In this document: positions 1 to 8,999 of the stretch, in pieces
Position numbering within the stretch: position 1 is the first letter of the stretch
How the letters are laid out: the number at the start of each line of letters is the position of its first letter
Assembly (NCBI GenBank): GCA_009760855.2
Contig: WPIO01000049.1
Span: 1,181,501 to 1,245,500, forward strand
Origin: Cristatella mucedo
Lineage: Eukaryota; Bryozoa; Phylactolaemata; Cristatellidae
Length of the DNA stretch: 64,000 nucleotides
Reading direction: 5' to 3'
The notes under the pieces: generated by a model
Databases searched by the model: none
The model's input: the letters and a program-made list of their open reading frames with translations, nothing else
Told to the model about the DNA's origin: nothing
Program-made: the position numbers and the translations under genes

Positions 1-865
1 TGTAATTAAACGAGGGCAGGTGAGTTTCGGCCGCAGCGTCCACTTGTCGATCAGAAGCTGGCCTCGTGAATGCAAGAAAAGATTGCGACCGCGTGTGAGC
101 TGAGCCCCGAATTTGTTGTGCATTGATACCGCTGATTTCCGGGCTACCCCAGATTGCCGATATAGTTTACTCTATTCTCGCAGACCCTCGACTAATCTAG
201 GCGTTCCACCTGGCAGCTGCTAAACACGCCAGTCGTGAGCCGGATTCAGAATTGTTTGATTGGGTTAAATGCTATTGACTTGGCAAGAAGACAAATGGTT
301 CGCAGACGACTGCAATGGCTAGTCCAGTCATTCGATTAGTCGGTTCTTTAAAAAAAATTTAATGAGGTTCATAGAGTACCTATTATTGTGTACTGTGCGG
401 TCAAGCGAAAGGCTAGTTTGCAGGCGAGAGCTAATTACCACAAGGCAGTCATTTTACCAAATTCCAGCCAATCAAAGAACGAATTACGACGAGCCAATCG
501 TAGCCTCGAAGGCGCAGCAGCAGACTGGGGTGATAGGCCAGGGTCAGAGAAAGTTGCAGCGAACAGTTCATAATGGACCTCAAAGCCCTTGCAAAGCAGT
601 AACGGGCGGGGATTTCCTCTGAGAGCCCAGAGCAGCTCGTCCGAGCGTGGCGACTCCGAAGGCACGACCAATCGGAAATGGCACTTGACTAAGGCTGCGC
701 CCTAGTCAAGGGTTATTTCAGCGGCTATTTAAGCGGCCAGACATCGCAGCCGGCGACGGGCACAGCTTCGGCTACGCTCCGCTAAAATAATAAATATCCT
801 TCGCCAATAAACCTAGCCGAGCCACCAGCCGGTCAGGTTCGCTCCCAATTGCTATAATAATAATA
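1..865. other. Intergenic DNA with a TATA/poly(A) cluster
   Basis: No convincing coding sequence: the short open frames here overlap on both strands and match nothing I know. A TATA-like motif (tatttaag, 726-733) is followed by two AATAAA motifs (789-794 and 806-811). This close promoter/poly(A) pairing is typical of an LTR of a retrotransposon, but I could not find TG/CA ends or a target-site duplication, so it is left unassigned. Confidence 0.4.
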
Positions 866-950
866 ATAATACATGTGTTATATAGTGCCATCAGAGAACT
901 CAAATCTCTTTCTGGGAACTTTGCTTTTGCTGAACAGGAAGCACGATCGT
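866..950 (-). repeat. LINE/SINE 3' tail remnant with (AAT)n
   Basis: An (AAT)n run at the left edge is followed by a diverged version of the motif seen at 1,350-1,400 (agtgccatcagagaactcaa, then a ctttgcttttgctg stretch). This is the conserved 3' terminal stem-loop of the LINE-B family read on the minus strand. No coding part is attached. Confidence 0.6.
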
Positions 951-1320
951 ATGATTAGCGGTAGCATGCTCAATGAGCGAGCATAACGTGATTAGAGGGC
1001 TGTGATCCGAGGATAGAGCCAGCTTGTCAATGAGAGTTTGGCTTGCGTAAGCTTCGCTTCTTAATCCGGCGAGCCCGAACCGAGGCTAGCTACGGAGAGA
1101 GAGCGAAAGCAAAACGCGAATTACCCTCGACGGCCATTTAAAGCTCTGCTGCGGGAGCGGCATTCGCACAAGATTGGGGACTTCGTAGCAGGATGACTTG
1201 CTAATGATCACAATAATGACAAGAACAATAATAGCTATGACATTCGCTTGGCGCCCAAATCGAACTAAATCTCGCTCTCTGCACTTTGAATACGCGCCGT
1301 AGGAAGCTTGTTGATTGGTT

Positions 1321-2030
1321 AATAATAATAATAATAATAATAATAATGCACTTGATAAAGCGCCCTCAGAGAACTCAATCTCTCTCTAGGCGCTTTACAT
1401 TTGCTGCAAAGGGAAATGCAATTGAATAGTGAGTAATATCATGCTTGATAAACAAACAAAATAAATAACATGGCTAGGGTGACATGCACAGGGTCAGCAT
1501 ACAAATGTGGTTAGTGGCAGCATGCACAGTGTCGGCACGCTTAAGCACATGAATGACGAATCACAGGGACCCACTAAATGCTGTCCTAAATAGGTGTTTT
1601 TAAGTTCTTTTTAAATGTGGTCAAGTCAGGGGACGCTCTGACGCAAGTCAGGAGGGAGTTCCAGGCTTTGGGAGCATACGAACTAAATGCACGGTCTCCA
1701 AAGGATTTGAGGTTTGTACGAGGAAGTGGTAGACTGTTGGATTCCGAAAAGCGGGTGGTACAATGCTTGGCCTGGCGGGGAAGTAGATCTGAGAGATAGG
1801 CTGGAGCCATAGAATGAAGTGACCTAAAAGTGAGCGACAAAACCTTGAAGTCAATCCGTTGCTTGACTGGTAGCCAGTGCAGGTCGGCGAGAAGTGGTGC
1901 GATGTGGCAACAGTGACGCTCACGTCAGACAACCCTAGCTGCAGAGTTTTGCACCAGCTGCAATCGTCTGATCGTACATGCCGGTAGGCCAGTAAGCAGT
2001 GAGTTGCAGAAGTCGAGACGGGATGTCACG
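1321..2030 (-). mobile_element. LINE-B copy, 5'-truncated (L2/CR1-like)
   Basis: Minus-strand 3' part of a non-LTR retrotransposon. The 3' end is an (AAT)n tail at 1,321-1,347, preceded on the element strand by a stem-loop (gcgcctagagagagattgag ... ctctgagggcgc). The 1,586-1,840 frame encodes the usual C-terminal tail of the polymerase, with the motifs SFGDRAFSSYAPKAWNSL and LTTFKKNLKTPI. The upstream frame reads ATSHHFSPTCTGYQ, corresponding to the LHWLP region, but is shifted, so the copy is broken. The nearly identical segment at 4,655-5,578 shows that this family was amplified fairly recently. Confidence 0.8.
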
Positions 2031-2133
2031 ATTGACACAATGCACATTATTAGTAAGGTGTTCACATATGACGATCTACCTCAACCCAGCAAGTATAACA
2101 AGGAACGAATGCATTGTAACTTCTATTTACGTG

Positions 2134-2760
2134 TCAAGTCACGGGATATCTCGACATCCGTCGGGAGAGAGAGAGCTCCAGGCTGCGGTAGGGTACGAAC
2201 TGAAAGCGCCTTCTCCAAATGATTTTAGGTTGGCTAGAGGTGCAGTTGATGCCTAGCCTGGTTAGGGCAGTAGCTCTTATAGCTAGACTGGACCATGAGA
2301 ACGGAGGGACCGCGAAAGTGAGTGACGAGTGACAAAGCATTGAAATCGGTTCGCTGCTTGATTGGGAGCCATGTATGCGAGTGCATGTATGCGAGAAGCG
2401 GTTTGATGTGGCAATGTCGACGCTCACTCGATGCAACCCTAGCGGCGCAGTTGTGCACCAGCTGTGATTGCCTTGACGCACACGTCCTGCGATTAATTAG
2501 TCGCAGAAGTTGAGACGGGATGTCGAAAATTCTTTGACCAACTTGGATGCAGTAACCGTGTCTAGGAAGGCCCACATTTTTTGCAATTTTACTTAGCTGA
2601 AAGTCGCCGTAATTGACCTCGGAGCTGATTTGGTCATCTAGTGAAAGGTCACTTTGGAGCAGGACACCCAGATTTCATGCTGATGCAAACAGAGAATTAA
2701 TGACCTAGCCCATTTTAAAGGATAGACTTTCTTGTTTCTGAGTAGTTCTAGATTTGCCAA
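2134..2760 (-). mobile_element. Older LINE-B-like remnant
   Basis: Minus-strand sequence related to the neighbouring LINE-B copy but much more diverged. Shared blocks include the gaaatcggttcgctgcttga segment, the gagaagcggtttgatgtggc segment and the tcgcagaagttgagacggga segment. It carries no intact frame. The right part (2,500-2,700) corresponds to the polymerase region also seen at 15,327-15,566. The span between this remnant and the copy on its left (2,031-2,133) is unassigned. Confidence 0.65.
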
Positions 2761-3099
2761 TATAACTTTTACTTAGATTTTCTCATCATTCAATTTGAGA
2801 ACGTGTATTATCAGCATGGTGCACATGACAGTAATATATGCAGCAAGTGAGTACTGACAGTTTGAGGTGCTGGAAGGTAGGGAAGGATCAAAGCACAGGG
2901 TCGGCTGGGTGGCATCTGAATTCAAGTAAACGCTCCGGTTGTGCTGGCTATTACATCAATAAGAGGGATAGGAATAATTGTGGGGAAAGTGAACCAACGA
3001 CATATCCAATGGGGTACACGCTCTTTAGTGACTTCTCGAATGACTTTTTCCATTTGACATCCATGCTCTGAAGTCTCTCACTGAGATAGGAACGCTGCG

Positions 3100-3700
3100 A
3101 TGATTGCTGGGGTTGATCGAATGATACAAAGCGAATTATAAGGCTGACCCACAAGGCCTGCCCTGGCCTGACTCCTTCAGAGCTAGCTGAACTGCTGCAC
3201 AAGTTTCAGCCTTCTCGCGCACTCTGGTCTGGTATGGACAATCAATTAGCTGCTATACTCCTTCTCTTAAAGACTATTGGCAACTGAAACTTTTTTCCTA
3301 CTGGTCCTAGACTGGAATCGCTTCCGAAACCCAAAGGCAGCGACATCTTCTCTCCTGCTAGTGAGTAAGATTTTTTAGGTGTTAGGCTTCCGTGCCACGC
3401 CACTTCCACGAATGGTCCTAGACTGGAATCGCTTCCGAAACCCAAAGGCAGCGACATCTTCTCTCCTGCTAGTGAGTAAGATTTTTTAGGTGTTAGGCTT
3501 CCGTGCCACGCCACTTCCACGAATGGCCTCCCGACTCAGCTACGCTTGTAACTTTCTCTTTGATGAGCAGGATGGACTCCCGCTGGCGACCGTATGTGCA
3601 CCGAAAGCCACCTGGGCTACGGGTTAGCCACAGGAAACTCTCCCCAATGTAACGCCGGCGCAGTTCGTGCGGCTTCCTGGAGCTACAGACTGAAATAACG
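3100..3700 (+). mobile_element. LINE-A 3' fragment, plus strand
   Basis: Plus-strand copy of the C-terminal polymerase tail and 3' UTR of the element at 11,699-14,420. The match runs through LTHKA(C)PGL, LLHKFQPSRAL and DNQLA, then the 3' UTR (accgaaagccacctgg, ggagctacagactgaaat). Stops and indels destroy the frame, and a 111-bp internal tandem duplication lies at 3,303-3,524. Confidence 0.75.
3303..3524. repeat. 111-bp tandem duplication, two copies
   Basis: Two copies, 3,303-3,413 and 3,414-3,524, look identical by eye. Each starts ggtcctagactgg and ends cacttccacgaat. The duplication lies inside a decayed LINE-A fragment, so it arose after insertion. The lack of visible differences suggests it is recent. 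Confidence 0.9.
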
Positions 3701-4499
3701 AAAGATCTGCGACGACTCAAGTCTTCACGCACTCTTGGCTCAGTCCCTTGGCGCACAGTCTGCTTTGCCGCGTTGACCACTTCTGTTGACTGTCGAAATT
3801 GCAGGGTTACGCTTGCACCTTCGCTCCTTACTCCTACCGGCATCGAAATTCTCTCGACGTCACGTTAATGTGTGGACTAATTTCGCAGAATGCATGCCAC
3901 TCGCGGCCACGGAAATGTTTCCAGCGTATCGGCTCAACGGTCGAGAGCTCATGCACCGCCACCCAACTCGTGGGCTAGAGTCTTACTTCTGGCATATCAG
4001 CAGTGCCCACAGCGAGCCAGGGAGGTGGGGTAGAAAGCTACTAAGGCTCATTTGCCGCTGTAGAAATGACGCTGCTGAGTCGGCTAGTCTTTATAGGCTA
4101 ATGTTGCGATGTCCTTTTCTTTACTGGCAGCGGGCCGCTAGCGTTCCTGCATGCACGTGCGCACGCAGCCCTAGCGCTTCCCCGCCAGCCGCTTATCTGC
4201 TTACGCTGCCCGACACGCGCCCCCTCAACCCTTTCCCCCCCCTTTCGGCAGCCCCCTCACCCACTACGATCTCCTACCCCTGGCCATCCCGTTCGTGCCG
4301 CCCGCAAGTTAACCTCGTGAGGTAGCTGTAAGAGAGACGGCGGCCGCGCTTCGGGGGCCCCGCAGCCGAGCCCTTCCGGAGCTTTTCACAGCGAGACGAA
4401 AACGAGGCGCTCTTTGCATTCATTGCGAAGCCCAGCCGGAAGCCTATTGCCGGAGCGGCATGCAATGGGATTTTTAGTGGGTCATCTCCTAGAGCATTA
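3701..4499. other. Unassigned GC-richer spacer
   Basis: A 179-codon frame is open on the plus strand (3,786-4,325), but it lacks a good ATG context, is rich in Arg/Ser/Pro from base composition and matches no family I recognise. I do not call it a gene. No repeat family seen elsewhere in the window was found here. Confidence 0.4.
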
Positions 4500-5039
4500 T
4501 AGTGGTTCTCAACCTTTCTAATGCCGCGACCCTTTAGTACAGTTCCTCATGTTCTAGTGACCCCTAACCATAAAAAAATATTTTCGTTGCTACTTCATTA
4601 CCGGAAATTTGCTACTATGAATGTGAATATCTTAAATGCATGATATGTTTTACAATACAATAATAATAATAATGCACTTGATAAAGCGCCCTCAGAGAAC
4701 TCAATCTCTCTCTAAGCGCTTTACATTTGCTGCAAAGGGGAAATGCAATTGAATGGTGAGTAATATCATGCTTGATAAACAAACAAAATGAATAATATGG
4801 GCAGGGGAGACATGCACAGGGTCAGAATGCAAATGCGGTTTGTGGCAGCATGCACAGTGTCAGCACGCATAAGCACGTGAAGGACGAATCACAGGGACCC
4901 ACTAAATGCTGTCCTAAATAGGTGTGTTTTTAAGTTCTTTTTTAAGTGTAGTCAGGTCAGGGGATGTTCTGACGCAGGTCGGGAGGGAGTTCCAGGCTTT
5001 GGGAGCATACGAACTAAATGCACGGTCTCCAAAGGATTT

Positions 5040-5107
5040 GAGGTTTGCACGAGGTATTGATAGACTGTTGGATGAGGTTTGTACGAGGTATTGATAGACT
5101 GTTGGAT
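5040..5107. repeat. 34-bp tandem duplication inside LINE-B
   Basis: Two adjacent copies start gaggtttg(c/t)acgagg at 5,040 and 5,074. The copy at 1,321-2,030 has only one, so the duplication is private to this insertion. Confidence 0.9.
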
Positions 5108-5248
5108 TCCGAAAAGTGGGTGGTTCAATGCTTGGCCTGGTGGGGGAGTATATCTGAAAGATAGGCTGGAGCCAAAGAATAAAGTGACCTAAAATTGAGC
5201 GACAAAACCTCGAAGTCAATCCGTTGCTTGACTGGTAGCCAGTGCAAG

Positions 5249-5529
5249 TGTTGTGTGTGCCTGTTGCTTCTCTGCCACTGGTGTGTGGTGCCCCGCTCTC
5301 GGCTGGTGGTTGGGCGGTTGGCTCGGTGCAGCCATTGATGTGGGCTTGTGGCCCACTCGGTAACTCACCACGGATGCACTCCCTTATCTGTGGTGAGTCA
5401 GCTCCTAGCTCATATGTGTACCCGCTGAGGAATAAAGACGAGAGTCTCGTTCACCACTCACGTTCACCTGCTCGTGTCTCCGTGAGACTCCACCAGCGCT
5501 GCTGCAGCCGGAGACACAGTAACATAACA
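5249..5529 (+). mobile_element. Solo LTR, 281 bp
   Basis: Comparison with the uninterrupted LINE-B copy at 1,870-1,900 defines an insertion exactly. It starts TGTTGTGTGTG and ends AACATAACA, so it has TG...CA ends with a TGTT/AACA inverted repeat. It is flanked by the 4-bp direct repeat caag/cagg (5,245-5,248 and 5,530-5,533; one difference). An AATAAA lies at 5,431-5,436 and is followed by a short palindromic gacgagagtctcgt stretch. No internal retrotransposon genes are present, so this is a solo LTR left by recombination. The superfamily is not certain. Confidence 0.8.
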
Positions 5530-5748
5530 CAGGTCGGCGAGAAGTGGTGTAATGTGGCAACTGCGACGCTGACGACAGATTTTTATTGTTACGAAGTGAA
5601 CATAATTAAAGCATAGTGAGTAATCACAAAAAACGATCTCGGCTCCTAAGACCATCGGAAATGCGATTTTCCGTTAGTCTTAGGCTGCACTTGCCAAATG
5701 GTCGTTCGAGTCCCAAAGGGATCGCGACCCACAGGTTGAGAACCGCTG

Positions 5749-6392
5749 ACCCATAGCGAGAACCGGCTGAAAATGCGGGGATAGCATTAGGAGTCCTAAC
5801 CACTCGATTTACGGCTTTTCCGCATCGCAGCATTTGGTAAGAAATGGTATTCTGTTTTTATCGGCTTTCCGCTTAAGTGTTTGCTATCATTTCGCTACAC
5901 AGTTACGCCATCTTGTAGTGGAAGTGTAAGCCTATTCAGCGAGTCCTCAGTCACCTTAGCAGGGCGAATCCTAAACGTCTTTCTCTGAACGCCTTCCAGC
6001 CAGTACTGGACAGCTATTCTATGGAAGATGCTTAAGGGCCGCACGGCAGCGCCGAGGTCCTAGAATCCTAGAATCGCAATATATATATCGCAATATATAT
6101 ATATATATATATATTGCGCTATATATATATATTGCGATATATATATTGCGATATATATATATATTTATTTATTTATAGTGCAAAAACTTCTTCAGCTCAA
6201 TGGTTAGGGGAATATCTTAGGCAACAAAAGTTGCTGATTTGAATTTTTCGAGGCTGAACAATTTCAACCCGTAGTCTCTTTCGCGTTGGCCTTTAGGGTA
6301 TATGCAAATAAGTTTTCAATGAATTTCTAACAAGATACCAGCAAGATCTCAGAGGATTTATGACAAAGCACCTTGATGATTCATCAATATCA
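5749..6392. other. Spacer with AT-rich palindrome
   Basis: No gene seen. The notable element is an alternating (AT)n block at about 6,079-6,175 in which cgcaatatata arms alternate with tatatattgcg arms, giving nested inverted repeats that could extrude as cruciforms. Confidence 0.6.
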
Positions 6393-6398
6393 TTTATT
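6393..6398 (-). promoter_or_regulatory. Polyadenylation signal AATAAA
   Basis: TTTATT on the plus strand is AATAAA on the minus strand, 89 bases past the stop codon of the exon at 6,487-6,801. The distance is right for a 3' UTR and supports that exon. Confidence 0.55.
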
Positions 6399-6486
6399 TT
6401 TACAAGAGTAAAGTGTTCCTCCCTATTCAGGAAGGTGGTCCCTGCAAGCAAGCTATATAATTACATAAATATCTGTGCCACGCGGA

Positions 6487-6801
6487 TCAAATGGTGACGG
6501 CGTTCAATCTCTCCAGAGCTTCATCGGTGCACTCGGACCACTCCCTGGCAGCTCTCTCGCAACGGCACCGGTGGTGCCCTTCGGCTCGCACGTGCTCGCA
6601 CCTGTCGCCGGGAGCGCACAGGAGCTCCAGGTGGAAGGCGACGCGGAAGGCGGGCATCAAGTTGACTTTCTCGCACGAAGTCTGGTCTGTCCAGCTCAGA
6701 GGTTGACCGGCGCTTCTTCGCTTGCTTCTCAATGCTCGCAGCAGCAGCTGGTGCAGAGCGCCGCCGCCGTGGGTTCGAAGTGGCTCAATGGCGGCCGGTA
6801 C
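6487..6801 (-). CDS. Terminal exon of an unrecognised Cys-rich protein
   Basis: Probable last exon of a minus-strand gene. A strong acceptor (ctttccctttctag) ends just right of 6,801, the frame stays open for 104 codons in phase 0, and TGA lies at 6,489-6,487 with AATAAA 89 bases further on. The peptide starts VPAAIEPL, has a basic stretch (RSKRRS) that could be a processing site, then six cysteines (SCEK, LLCAPGDRC, HRCRC, SEC), with spacing C-x16-C-x5-C-x10-C-x-C-x9-C. The C-x5-C ... C-x-C part recalls small secreted disulphide-rich peptides, but I do not recognise the family. The upstream exons were not found; they should lie to the right, possibly with the promoter at 9-11.4 kb. Confidence 0.5.
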   Translation of the reverse strand, partial: VPAAIEPLRTHGGGALHQLLLRALRSKRRSAGQPLSWTDQTSCEKVNLMPAFRVAFHLELLCAPGDRCEHVRAEGHHRCRCERAAREWSECTDEALERLNAVTI

Positions 6802-8999
6802 CTAGAAAGGGAAAGTGGAATGCTCTGCTCGATCCCGTCGATTGTTAACGCGACGATTTAGATGCAGACAGAGCTCTCTTGCATCAGGCTAAACTATTAA
6901 GCCTATTTCTCAGCGCAGCTTCGTCTAAGAAGATATTCATAGCGACTCTTGCCGCCGAGGCATCGTCGACTTGTTAATGGACAGCCAAGCGTGTCTATGT
7001 AAATGCACCGACAGTGATTCACTTTTACAGAAGGCCTGTCCACACCAAGCTACCAAGTGGCCGTATTCAAATTTAGCGATTGATTAGTGTGACAGCTTTC
7101 CTTAGCGAAATGTTGAATGTATACCATTAAAGAATAATAAATTGCCTAACTCGGACATAAATGCCCTAGTTACAAACGTGTTGAGATCGCAGTACTGTTT
7201 TCACGCACGGATGACTGGGGCAGAAGTCATCTGGATAAATTTTCAGCAGCTAGTTCAGCTTTCAACGACATCGAGCGAACTGCCGGCTGCCGGACTAAAC
7301 CAACTTTGAGCCTTAGACATAACTTTGCATCGAAGCTTCCGCATCAGCTTTTTGCTTACTTAAAAGCCCCATAAGCTTTTTTCTTCCGAGGTAATTAGTA
7401 TAAAGTAAATCATGGAGTTTAGCGATTATATTATTCAAAAAGGTTACAATGTTATTGCATTCCCATATTCTATTTAAATTATTATATATATATATATATA
7501 ATATGAATAACCAAGTCTAAGCAAGTTTGCTACGAATTCATTAATATTTTGATGAAGTCTCGATACTTCGCGCCTACGAATTGTGCTTGCTTGTGCGCCT
7601 TTTTGCGTCTTTTAAAAAAATGAATTGCTACACATATTGGCGCGCCTTCGTGAAGTTCGCTGTCAACGATTGTGATGGCGTTTTCAGTTTTTCCATAGCT
7701 TTTAATCTGCTTCCTTACTTAATAGTTTTGGAAGTGGTTGCTCTTTATTTCACTTCCTTAAAGAAGCGTTGCTAAAATTTCAGAGTTCAGAGTTCACCTT
7801 ATTATAAACGAACGCTAGCTGAGTAATTAAAAGCGCGCGGGCGCGAACTGCGAGCCGCGAGTCGCTGCGTCCGTCGCTGCGTGGCACGTGGCGCTTGGTG
7901 GCGCAAACTTTTTGGCCAGCTCAACATTTGGCCTAAAGGTTCCGCGTAGCTGCAGCGGCTTTTTCCGATAAATCCTTGCAAGTTACGGTGACATAGCGGA
8001 ATCATTGCGAATGCAAGTCAGTCTCGACATGCGAAGCGCTGGTCCTCTCGTTATCTATCGGCTTCGCCTGGTCGCACTCATCGCGCGAGTCCCTCTCACT
8101 CCCGCGCGACAGCGAGTCTCTCTCACTCCCGCGCCGACAGTCCGCGAGTCGGTCTACGCCGCGAGCATAGGCTAAACAGTAGTCCGCCATGTCTATCTGA
8201 TGCCCAATCGATTGCAGTACGTTTCGTCGTAAAAGACCACCAACAGCTTACATAGTTGGAGACGAAAACGAGCGCAGTAGCGAACTCGAACGCGCGCTCC
8301 GCGCCTTCCGAGGTTGCGAGCCAATCTATCCCACCTCGATGCGCAAACTACGCAATGGCTCTGTACTGGTCAAGGTCTATTTTTCGAGGTTTTTTTTATT
8401 TTTTTTGTTTGTCAGCGATTTACGGAAGCTCAGCAATTCGAGAGTAGCCAAAAATCACCTAATTGCTGGGATAAGTGAATGCAGGCACAGCACGCACAAC
8501 AAGCACTAGTCGAGCAGGCAGCTATTTCACAATTTCCATTTTCACCTCGTTGCATTAACAAGCGCTCGTCGCGCTGACTACTGTACGACCTTCCGAATTA
8601 TTCTGCAAAGCCGATGATTAAGGGAAATGCTTGATCGCTCCAGCGGTCATATGAAATGAGTGATCAGACTGACGCTGGCCACGAATCTAAATTCAGCGTC
8701 GCACAGGGTTTAGTTTGTAGTACCGACCGAACTTGGTAAACAGCCTGATTTGCGCAATATGTCTTTAACAACCGCAGGAACGCATCGCATTCAACTTTCT
8801 CGTCACGGGAGAGACGCGCACGTCAGAACTGTTAGCATTCGACAGAGTCCGACCGGCTTCACGCCCCAGCCGAGGCAGTACCTTCCAGTTTAACATTCGC
8901 GGCGCCGCGCGGCGAGCACACGCTACGCTGAGCCGTTCCGGCGACACGCGCAGGACGGTGTGCAACGCGAGGCGCGCGCGCGCATTCGCCAAAACGAGT
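6802..8999. other. Unassigned spacer or intron
   Basis: If the exon at 6,487-6,801 is real, this is probably intron or upstream exon territory of that gene. Only a short (AT)n tract (7,482-7,501) and a T-rich run (8,390-8,412) stand out. GC content rises beyond about 7,830. No exon can be defended. Confidence 0.4.

Larger units (their letters stand above)
4655..5578 (-). mobile_element. LINE-B copy inserted in the hAT element
   Basis: Minus-strand copy very close to 1,321-2,030, with an (AAT)n tail at the left edge, the same 3' stem-loop, and a frame (4,914-5,219) ending YAPKAWNSLPTCVRTSPDL and LKNTPI. It carries a 34-bp internal duplication (5,040-5,107) and is interrupted by the LTR at 5,249-5,529. 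SPIN-like sequence resumes at its right end, which fixes the order of insertion. Confidence 0.85.
4500..5748 (+). mobile_element. SPIN-like hAT element, split by later insertions
   Basis: The left end (agtggttctcaacctttcta) and right end (aggttgagaaccgctg) form the terminal inverted repeats of a hAT transposon. The sequence inside both ends (gccgcgaccctttagtacag, gttcctcatgtt; then aacataattaaagcatagtg, ctaagaccatcggaa, gatcgcgacccacag) agrees closely with the non-autonomous SPIN/OposCharlie element as I know it. Without the inserted LINE (about 4,655-5,578) the element is only about 0.3 kb, a MITE with no transposase. The flanking 8 bases do not match well, so the target-site duplication has decayed. 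SPIN elements are known for patchy occurrence across distant animals through horizontal transfer. Confidence 0.85.

Noticed and set aside
3786-4325. 179-codon plus-strand frame
   Set aside because: No convincing start, no recognisable domain and composition-driven residues; left as unassigned spacer.
5242-5616. 124-codon plus-strand frame across the solo LTR
   Set aside because: It spans LTR and LINE junctions, so it is not a conserved gene.
6487-6801. Identification of the Cys-rich exon as a CART-type neuropeptide
   Set aside because: The C-x5-C ... C-x-C part is similar, but the remaining cysteine spacing and the missing C-terminal cysteine do not fit.
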